From positions 45,926-109,925 of the forward strand of contig JALONL010000017.1 in the NCBI GenBank assembly GCA_025454955.1: a stretch of 64,000 nt of DNA. The letters are read 5' to 3'. Shown here piece by piece: positions 58,121 through 64,000 of this stretch. Below the pieces are notes generated by a model that searched no databases, was not told where the DNA came from, and was given only the letters and a program-made list of their open reading frames with translations. Made by a program: the position numbers and the translations under genes. This stretch comes from Bacteroidia bacterium. Lineage in GTDB: Bacteria > Bacteroidota > Bacteroidia > Palsa-965. Position 1 is the stretch's first letter; the number at the start of each line of letters is the position of its first letter.

Positions 58121-59371
58121 TCAGGCTTTTTCTTCCCACACCTTGCACAATTCCACAATGGTGCGCACGGCCGCTTCCATATCCTGCACCGAAACCCACT
58201 CGTGCCGGGAGTGAAACGCATGTTCGCCCGCAAAAATATTCGGACAGGGAAGGCCCATGTATGAAAGCCTCGACCCATCGGTACCACCACGAATGCTCGA
58301 ACGCACCGGCTCCACTCCTGCCCTGCGAATGGCTTCGAGCGCATAATCAACCACCTGCGGATGCTGGTCGAGAATGAGTTTCATATTGCGGTACTGTTCT
58401 TTTACGGTGAAAGTGTAGGAGGAATGGGCAAAGTCTTTCATCACGCTCTTTACAATATCTTCCAGCATAACCGCTTTTTCGCGCAGACCTTCGGTAGAAA
58501 AGTCGCGGATGATAAGCTGAATAGTGGCCTGATCGATGGAGCCGGCAATAGACACGGGATGCACAAAGCCTTCTTTGCCTTCGGTAGTTTCGGGCGAGCA
58601 GGTGGTTTGCGGCAAACGCTCTACAATGCGCGAAGCAATTTTAATGGCGCTTTCCATTTTGTCTTTGGCAAAACCGGGATGCGTGCTCACACCCTGAATG
58701 GCAATGACGGCGCCGTCGGCCGAGAACGTTTCGTCTTCGAGATGCCCCAGCGTTTCGCCATCCATGGTATAGCCAAACTGCGCACCGAGCTTTTGCATAT
58801 CCACCTTGTCCACACCGCGGCCAATTTCTTCGTCGGGCGTAAAGAGGATACGGATTTTGCCGTGGGGCACTTCGGGGTGCTGCATGAAATAGTTTGCCGC
58901 GTCCATTATTTCGGCCACACCGGCTTTGTTGTCGGCACCGAGCAGGGTGGTTCCGTCGGCAGTAATAATGTCGTTTCCAATTTGCTCCAGCAAAGCCGGA
59001 TGATCGGCCGGGCGAATAATCTGGGCCGCATCGGCAGGCAGCACAATATCGCCGCCCTGATAGTTGCGGTGCAACACGGGTTTTACATTGGCCCCGGTGC
59101 AGTCGGGCGAAGTGTCCACATGCGAGCAAAAGCAAAGCACCGGCACATTCTTGCTGCTTGTGGCCGGAATGGTGGCATATACATAGCCATGTTCATCCAG
59201 TTCGGCATCGGCAATGCCCATCGCCTTGAGTTCGTCAACCAGCACACGGCTGAGATTTTTTTGCTTTTCGGTTGACGGGCAGGTGGGCGATGCAGGATCA
59301 GACTGCGTATCAATTTGTACGTAACGCAGGAAGCGTTCGGTAACGGTATGTGCAATGGTGTGTGATGACAT
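58121..59371 (-). CDS. pepT: Peptidase T (tripeptide aminopeptidase, M20B)
   Basis: 416 residues. Cleaves the N-terminal residue of tripeptides in the cytoplasm. M20 metal-site residues: FCSHVDTSPD (His, Asp), LLGADNKAGVAEIM (Asp), PDEEIGRGVD (EE with catalytic Glu), YTMDGETLGHLEDE (Asp) and IRGGTDGSRLSYMGLPCPNIFAGEHAFHSRHEWV (late His). Length is normal for the family. A terminator-like repeat follows. Confidence 0.95.
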   Translation of the reverse strand: MSSHTIAHTVTERFLRYVQIDTQSDPASPTCPSTEKQKNLSRVLVDELKAMGIADAELDEHGYVYATIPATSSKNVPVLCFCSHVDTSPDCTGANVKPVLHRNYQGGDIVLPADAAQIIRPADHPALLEQIGNDIITADGTTLLGADNKAGVAEIMDAANYFMQHPEVPHGKIRILFTPDEEIGRGVDKVDMQKLGAQFGYTMDGETLGHLEDETFSADGAVIAIQGVSTHPGFAKDKMESAIKIASRIVERLPQTTCSPETTEGKEGFVHPVSIAGSIDQATIQLIIRDFSTEGLREKAVMLEDIVKSVMKDFAHSSYTFTVKEQYRNMKLILDQHPQVVDYALEAIRRAGVEPVRSSIRGGTDGSRLSYMGLPCPNIFAGEHAFHSRHEWVSVQDMEAAVRTIVELCKVWEEKA

Positions 59372-59435
59372 GAGTGAAAACGTGGCTAATGAGCCGTGAA
59401 ATTACGCGGAGTTTTTGAACGGCGAAAACAAAAAA

Positions 59436-59458
59436 CACCGCCGGCTTTACCGGCAGTG
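59436..59458 (-). terminator. Terminator of the frameshifted VWA gene
   Basis: CAC-C-GCCGG (59436-59444) pairs with CCGGC-A-GTG, followed on the minus strand by T6-G-T4. Confidence 0.75.
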
Positions 59459-59486
59459 CTTTTTACCAAAAATCAAACAAACAACA

Positions 59487-60631
59487 CTATCGTTTAAGCA
59501 TCACACCCCTGGTGGCGGCCTGTTTCTGCATAATGGCAAATACCTGATTACTGAACGATTCTGTACCGCTTTGCTTTTGCCGTTCGTTGTTAATGTAGGC
59601 CGCTCTTGCTGTTGTAAGTCTCAGCAGATGCGCCTGCATGGCCCTCCGTTCAAGCACCAGCGAATCAATATAAGCCTTGCGTTTTTCGACGGTAAGGCCC
59701 TTTACTTCGGGTGGCAAACGATCTTCGGAAATGGAATCCAATTTCACGCGGTTGTCAATTACATCGTTTACCAGTTCAAATTCGCCAAACTGGTTTTTGA
59801 ATCCCGATTTTGAATTGTTGTAGGTGGCCCTGTCGGCATTGCTGGTAGCGGAAGCCTTGGTTTGTATTTCCATGCTTTTCTCCTTTCGCACGTAGTTGCT
59901 TCTCTGTACTTCGCGCGAGCCATAGTAAATACGCGACTGGTCGAGCCGGCGCGAATAGTAATTGATACTATCGTCGAAAGGCGTACTGTAAACCACATCG
60001 CCGGCGTTTTGACCAAGCTGAATATACTCGCCCACGGTAGAGCCGGAAATGGTCTGGAAATGCTGCACGGCTTCGTTACAGCTAAGTCCGAGTTTGATGG
60101 AGTTGATAGTAATTCCCTTCTCCGCGGCCAGTTTGCAGGATTCGGTGTACTTCACATCGTCTTTATAATCCATGTGCGGCGGACAATCGCCCACCAGAAA
60201 GATGGTTTTATATACTTTGCCGCCTTCTGTCCACTGCATTTGCGATACAGCTTCATGCAGGGCCTGATTCACACTTTCGGGCGAATCGCCACCGCCTTGT
60301 GCCGAAATTTTCAGCAGCTCGGCATATACACTGTCTATGTCGGTGGTGAGCGGATATACTTTTGTCACAAATGCATCGCCACGATCGCGGTAAAAATCAT
60401 GCCCAGCCTTATTTCGGGCGCCGGTGTGGTTTGCGAAAGGCTGGTGACAATGTCCCAGATTTTTTCCTTGGCCGTTTTTATCAGCCCGCTCATGCTTCCG
60501 GTGGCATCGAGGCAAAATACCAGATCAATGTGCGAAGTTTCTTCAGGAACCGGAACCGGTGCGGGTGTAACCTGCGCCGAAAGGCGAAAACCGGTAAGCA
60601 AAAGGATAAAGAGAAGGTGAAAACGTAACAT
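59487..60631 (-). pseudogene. VWA-domain exported protein, reading frame split by a missing T in a homopolymer
   Basis: An N-terminal frame (60365-60631) gives a signal peptide and LVFCLDATGSMSGLIKTA (MIDAS), ending FTAIVAMHL with a stop. The remaining VWA domain, RDRGDAFVTKVYPLTTDIDS to the end, lies in a different frame down to 59487. The join is a run of five T (A at 60392-60396 on the plus strand); six T would give a continuous frame of about 381 residues (GMIFYRDRGDAF). The span is 1,145 nt, one short of a multiple of three. It could be a sequencing or assembly slip, a decayed gene, or ribosomal -1 slippage at the TTT codon. The C-terminal part is charged and helical. Confidence 0.8.
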
Positions 60632-60875
60632 GTGCGTGGGTTTTGGGAGTATTAAACCGGCAAAAACATCTGTTTACCGACGCATTAATAACTCTTATCG
60701 CATAAAACGCCACCGCGAATTAGTAATAATTAGCAGTCGTTAACACTCCTTGTTAGTGTTTTCTTGCGAACGGCGATAATCCGGGATACTTTGGCTCCAG
60801 AAAGTTCAACACATCAATATTCTCTCATTTAATACTCACGACCCATGATCCTGGAATTCCGTTACTAAACTAATT

Positions 60876-60938
60876 AAGAAGTCGATACCAACGCCGGAGT
60901 GTGTGTCAAAAAATTAACGGCCTGGTGTCGGCTTTCTT
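60876..60938 (+). ncRNA. Candidate structured RNA hairpin upstream of a plus-strand terminator
   Basis: AAGAAGTCGATACCA (60876-60890) pairs with TGGTGTCGGCTTTCTT (60923-60938), including G-U pairs; inner GCCG/CGGC adds further pairs. It is followed at once by a terminator with T6, yet no plus-strand gene ends here. This suggests a small RNA transcript from about 60,795 to 60,982. Confidence 0.35.
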
Positions 60939-60941
60939 ACC

Positions 60942-60982
60942 AACGGGAGCATTGCTGCGGACAGACAGTGCTCCCGTTTTTT
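60942..60982 (+). terminator. Plus-strand terminator with no gene upstream
   Basis: AACGGGAGCA (60942-60951) pairs with TGCTCCCGTT (60969-60978), followed by T6. Minus-strand T-run is absent, so it is directional. Confidence 0.8.
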
Positions 60983-61006
60983 ATTTCCCTAAAGCCAAGC
61001 TCTCAA

Positions 61007-61864
61007 TTAGTTCGATGCAAAGTCGCGGGTAAGTACTTCGCGCAGCGAAGCAGGTTTGCGGCCGGTGAGTTCTTCAACCGTATTATTTACAAAATTCACC
61101 TTGTTATCGGCAATGAGTGAATATACGCGAATCATGTAGGGCGCCACAAAATCGGGTGCTCCGGCGCTTTTTAACACCTGGATGTAGGTTTCGGCATCGG
61201 GGTTTGGATACACAATGGTTTTGCCGGTAACCTCGCTCAGAATGGCCGCCGCATCAGCATACGATAAAGTTTCGGGGCCGGTAAGTTCATAGCTGTGTCC
61301 GGCATGGCCGTCGGTGGTAAGTACAGCAGCCGCAGCGGCCGCAATATCGTGTGCATCAATAAAGCCAACTTTGCCATTTCCGGCCACCACAAAGGTAATT
61401 TGGCGCTGAGTGATGTTATCCCATTCGTAATTCTTAAAATTTTGAGCGAAAAACGAGGGTTTGAGTACGGTAAGTTCAAACCCGTCGGCAGTAAGACGGT
61501 TGATGAGGCGGGTGTGGAAAGGCATTTCGGGCAGAAGATCAAGACCGAGTGCGCCGAGATATACCACGCGTTTTATTTGCTGCTGCTTCAGGTGGTCGAT
61601 AAAGGGTGTAAGCAGTTCTTCGAGATTGAGCACCAGCGGCGGGCCGAGGAGGAATACACGATCGACACCCTGAGTGGCCGCCGCAAAGGTTGACGGATCG
61701 GCAAAGTCGAATTTTACCAGTTCAGTGCCTTCGGGCAGTAGCGTGGCGGCTTTTTCGGTATCGCGCACGGCGGCAACTACTGAAGCTCCTTTGCCGGTAA
61801 GCGATTTTACGAGGGCTTTTCCAATGGTGCCGGTGGCTCCGGTAACAAGAATTTTGTGTGACAT
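61007..61864 (-). CDS. NmrA-type NAD(P)-binding protein (quinone-reductase-like)
   Basis: 285 residues from MSHKILVTGATG; the longer frame extends over the divergent promoter. Rossmann GATGTIG at the N-terminus, VAAVRDTEKA, DFADPSTFAAATQGVDRVFLLGPP, GALGLDLLPEM and LKPSFFAQNF are the usual marks of the NmrA/QOR2 family, which lacks a typical catalytic YxxxK and senses or reduces via NAD(P)H. Divergent from an HxlR regulator 57 bp away, the common arrangement with HxlR control. Confidence 0.88.
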   Translation of the reverse strand: MSHKILVTGATGTIGKALVKSLTGKGASVVAAVRDTEKAATLLPEGTELVKFDFADPSTFAAATQGVDRVFLLGPPLVLNLEELLTPFIDHLKQQQIKRVVYLGALGLDLLPEMPFHTRLINRLTADGFELTVLKPSFFAQNFKNYEWDNITQRQITFVVAGNGKVGFIDAHDIAAAAAAVLTTDGHAGHSYELTGPETLSYADAAAILSEVTGKTIVYPNPDAETYIQVLKSAGAPDFVAPYMIRVYSLIADNKVNFVNNTVEELTGRKPASLREVLTRDFASN

Positions 61865-61902
61865 AGTGTGATGTTTTGTTACAATAGTTACTTTTAAGAA
61901 CT

Positions 61903-61910
61903 CAAAGTTA
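61903..61910 (-). promoter_or_regulatory. Bacteroidota -7 element of the NmrA-type gene
   Basis: Minus strand TAACTTTG, 38 nt upstream of the ATG, in the 57-bp space shared with the HxlR gene. Confidence 0.55.
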
Positions 61911-61921
61911 AAAAGGCACTT

Positions 61922-62377
61922 ATGTCGAAACAAGAAGGCACACAGCAGTTACCCGGTTACCTCGAAGTAACCAATGCGGTTAACAGCCACACTGAGGAGC
62001 AAAAAAAATTTCAACTTTTTTTTCAGAAGGCCAATGTGCCCGCCACACAACTTTGCCCCGTGCGCGATATTATGGCCCGGCTGAGCGATAAATGGAGTAT
62101 GCTGGTGATACTGGCGCTGGGAGGTTTCGGCACCATGCGGTTTAACGAACTGAAGCATAAAATAGGCGATGTATCGCAACGCATGTTAACCGTTACCCTG
62201 CGCAACCTCGAAAACGACGGTTTGCTAACCCGCACCATTTACCCCGAAATACCGCCCCGTGTGGAATACGCTTTAACACCGCTCGGCCACAGCTTTAAGG
62301 AACAAATTGCCGGCTTTGCCAACTGGGCCACCGCGCACACCGAAGAAATTTACCGCAAACGGTTTTCCGATTCCTGA
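61922..62377 (+). CDS. HxlR-family transcriptional regulator
   Basis: 151 residues with a Gln-rich lead of about 40 residues, then the HxlR winged helix: CPVRDIMARLSDKWSMLVILALGG with the conserved redox-sensing Cys, MRFNELKHKIGDVSQRMLTVTLRNLENDGLLTRTIYPEIPPRVEYALTPLG. HxlR proteins such as HypR or YodB sense aldehydes, quinones or disulfide stress through this Cys. It probably controls the divergent NmrA-type gene and itself. Confidence 0.92.
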   Translation: MSKQEGTQQLPGYLEVTNAVNSHTEEQKKFQLFFQKANVPATQLCPVRDIMARLSDKWSMLVILALGGFGTMRFNELKHKIGDVSQRMLTVTLRNLENDGLLTRTIYPEIPPRVEYALTPLGHSFKEQIAGFANWATAHTEEIYRKRFSDS

Positions 62378-62385
62378 AATTACCC

Positions 62386-63696
62386 TCACCGCGAAATAAG
62401 CACCCGTTGCGGGCGGCTCACATAATCGTCGGTGCGCATCTGAAGCATATACACACCCGCAGGCAAAGCCGAAACAGGCACACTGCCCTGCCCTGCCGCA
62501 ATGGTTTGCTGCCATACCACACGTCCGGCGCAGTCGAACAAAGTTAAATTGCCCTCTTTTCCAGGCCAATTGTAATTAAGCATATCGATGGCGGGGTTGG
62601 GGTAAATGCTCAACTCAGAAGGCAAAACGGCATTGGAAATCGACTGCGGCGAACACATTGCCTCATTGAGTTTTTGCCAGATTGTATCGTTGAGCGTAAA
62701 CGGCACATCATTGTTTTGCCACGGTGTGTTGCCCATGCGTATCAGCACAATATTCTGGCTTGGCACCACATCAATAAACTGCCCGTTTTTGCCTAAGGCA
62801 CAAATCATATCGGCCGGGGCCGACGGATTGAACGAACCGGGAAATACAAACTGAACGCCCGGAGCCATAAAGCCCGATTTACCATTAAGCCAGGTAAGGT
62901 AGCCATACGAAGGGTTGATGGGCTGCGAGGTATTCACCATCTGGTTAAAGTAGGCTGTATCGTTAAGCACCGGCGTAGTATTCCACACGCCACGGTTAAG
63001 CAGCAGCAACCCGAAACGAGCCATGCTGCGGGCATTGCTCAGGTATAAATTATTGTAACCACTCTGGAAGAAAAACCCGGTCATACCGGTGGGTGTTTTC
63101 ACTTTTTGTGTTACATATTGGTTAAGCGACATACCGGTGGTAGTTGTAATTACCCCGTCGAGCAGTGTGTAAGGGCCATTGTGATAAGCCCAGCGCGTAC
63201 CGGCATCGGCCTCGTATTGTAAACAGGTGTCGAGGGTGCAGTAATGATCGGGCACGCCATCATCCAGCCCGGAAGTCATGGTAAGCTGGTGCCAGATGGT
63301 AATTTTTTCTTCCTGCGCCGGTGTGCAGGCCGTCCAGCCAGTGCCGAGATAATCAGACGTTGTATCGCTCAGGTTGAAATATCCTTCCTGCTGCGCAATG
63401 CCCACGGTAAATGCCGTCAGCGTTTTTCCTGCCGAAGCCCAGTACCATAAGCTGTCGGCCGTAAAAGTGCCGTAATATTCCTCAATTACTATTTTTCCGT
63501 CTTTCAGCACGATAAACGCTTTACTGTTACGGTTGCCCACAAACTGAATGAGTGAGTCCACTTTATCGGGGCACCAGCCCAGTGTGGAAGGTGAAACAGT
63601 ATCCCAGGCATTACCCGTTAATGGCGGGAAATAAAGCGACTGCGCTCCGGCGTGAATGGCAAGGGCAGCAAAAAATGTGAGTAGTAATTGTTTCAT
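62386..63696 (-). CDS. Beta-lactamase-fold serine hydrolase with T9SS sorting domain
   Basis: 436 residues. Signal peptide ends near IHAGAQS. Residues about 40-340 are a class C beta-lactamase/penicillin-binding-like domain: SAGKTLTAF (SxxK nucleophile), YHNGPY (YxN) and HxG-type segments later. The C-terminal 75 residues (ELSIYPNPAIDMLNYNWPG, LTLFDCAGRVV, PAGVYMLQM) are a Por secretion domain, so the protein is exported by the type IX system to the cell surface. Substrate unknown; esterase or D-peptidase rather than lactamase is likely. Confidence 0.88.
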   Translation of the reverse strand: MKQLLLTFFAALAIHAGAQSLYFPPLTGNAWDTVSPSTLGWCPDKVDSLIQFVGNRNSKAFIVLKDGKIVIEEYYGTFTADSLWYWASAGKTLTAFTVGIAQQEGYFNLSDTTSDYLGTGWTACTPAQEEKITIWHQLTMTSGLDDGVPDHYCTLDTCLQYEADAGTRWAYHNGPYTLLDGVITTTTGMSLNQYVTQKVKTPTGMTGFFFQSGYNNLYLSNARSMARFGLLLLNRGVWNTTPVLNDTAYFNQMVNTSQPINPSYGYLTWLNGKSGFMAPGVQFVFPGSFNPSAPADMICALGKNGQFIDVVPSQNIVLIRMGNTPWQNNDVPFTLNDTIWQKLNEAMCSPQSISNAVLPSELSIYPNPAIDMLNYNWPGKEGNLTLFDCAGRVVWQQTIAAGQGSVPVSALPAGVYMLQMRTDDYVSRPQRVLISR

Positions 63697-63916
63697 AGGT
63701 CGGGCAAAGAATGTGAGTGTTAAACGGTTTTATGGGGCAAAGGTTTAATCGGCAACACTCAGAAAATTTCAGGGAATGTTAAAAATTATCCGGCAAGGAA
63801 GTTCCTGCTCATTCATTAATTCACCTTTACTGCAATATACTCCAATCAATGCAAGTTAATGAGAGTAAACCCGGCCAGCCATTCCGCTGCCTCAAATCAA
63901 TTATCTTTAACGCCCG
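63697..63916. other. Intergenic region, no feature seen
   Basis: 220 bp AT-rich. A TATCTTTA near 63,902-63,909 resembles a -7 element for the lipoprotein gene at 63917 (one mismatch to TAnnTTTG). Confidence 0.35.
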
Positions 63917-64000
63917 ATGAAACAATTCCTGCTGCTTGCTTCCCTGTTATGGCTGCTCGCCGCCTGCACCGAAACCAAACCGGAAACGCCCGCCGATTCG
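63917..64000 (+). CDS. Partial CDS: N-terminus of a lipoprotein
   Basis: 28 residues to the window edge. The signal MKQFLLLASLLWLLAAC has lipobox LAAC, followed by TETKPETPADS. The rest lies outside the window and cannot be described. Confidence 0.7.
   Translation, partial: MKQFLLLASLLWLLAACTETKPETPADS

Larger units (their letters stand above)
60632..61006. other. Intergenic region with a candidate structured RNA, no protein gene seen
   Basis: 375 bp between two minus-strand genes. It carries a plus-strand-oriented stem (60876-60938) and a strong plus-strand terminator (60942-60982), described separately. A TACTTTGG resembles a promoter -7 element near 60788. The small plus-strand frame at 60899-61120 overlaps these stems and is not credible. 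Confidence 0.5.

Noticed and set aside
60739..60765. Second terminator (AACACT/AGTGTT) upstream of the candidate RNA
   Set aside because: Only a 6-bp AT-rich stem with an interrupted T-run; too weak to list.

Overview
The window looks like a chromosomal segment of a Bacteroidota bacterium, probably a free-living Sphingobacteriia/Chitinophagia/Cytophagia-type lineage. Support comes from several sides. The Bacteroidota promoter -7 element TAnnTTTG sits just upstream of at least 18 transcription units, often with almost no leader. There is a Por (T9SS type A) sorting domain on a secreted serine hydrolase, two GWxTD-domain proteins, a fused RibBA, a CdaA-type diadenylate cyclase, futalosine-pathway menaquinone genes, and many small outer-membrane beta-barrels and lipoproteins. 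Coding regions are moderately GC-rich and intergenic regions are AT-rich. Shine-Dalgarno sequences are mostly absent.

Layout. 1-5.7 kb: envelope and hypothetical genes (a PEP-synthase/GWD-like dikinase fragment, twin small membrane proteins, a lipoprotein, a barrel, an orphan HTH regulator). 6-13.6 kb: housekeeping genes (DEAD-box helicase, cmk, AhpD-like protein, DUF4395, hotdog thioesterase, folD, TerC). 13.6-14.35 kb: a repeat block between convergent terC and ffh. 15.8-21.4 kb: a tight four-gene envelope operon with a degenerate M48 metallopeptidase and two beta-barrels. 21.4-25.4 kb: GT2, ribBA, a 28-bp minisatellite and the heptose epimerase gene. 25.5-34.7 kb: barrels, mqnD/mqnB, queD/folE, Bax-inhibitor-1, fabD, YegP-like protein and an Xre-RES toxin-antitoxin pair. 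34.7-42.3 kb: Omp85, rmuC, GWxTD, rlmB and a membrane glycosyltransferase, the last four tightly coupled. 42.4-52.2 kb: C1B peptidase, lipoproteins, twin Cys-cluster membrane proteins, a VWA protein, GT4, def, cdaA, peroxiredoxin. 52.2-64 kb: GH16-like protein, two tRNA-Ser genes, comEC, second GWxTD, pepT, a frameshifted VWA gene, a candidate structured RNA, NmrA/HxlR divergent pair, T9SS-exported beta-lactamase-fold protein, and a truncated lipoprotein at the edge.

The most unusual signal is non-coding. A 12-nt sequence, TCGGCTCCGCTC, recurs as the loop of hairpins placed at the 3' ends of five genes (terC, ffh, ribBA, the heptose epimerase and a TPR lipoprotein) and in free copies. The loop is constant but the arms differ and are complementary. 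At ffh, ribBA and the epimerase gene the distal arm is an inverted copy of that gene's own last codons and stop. At ffh and the epimerase gene the inverted copy has further expanded into tandem arrays (about ten 30-bp units and about twenty 28-bp units), both lying between convergent genes. This resembles a mobile or self-propagating terminator-like element that captures host gene ends.

All calls are from reading the sequence and recalled family knowledge; no database search was run.
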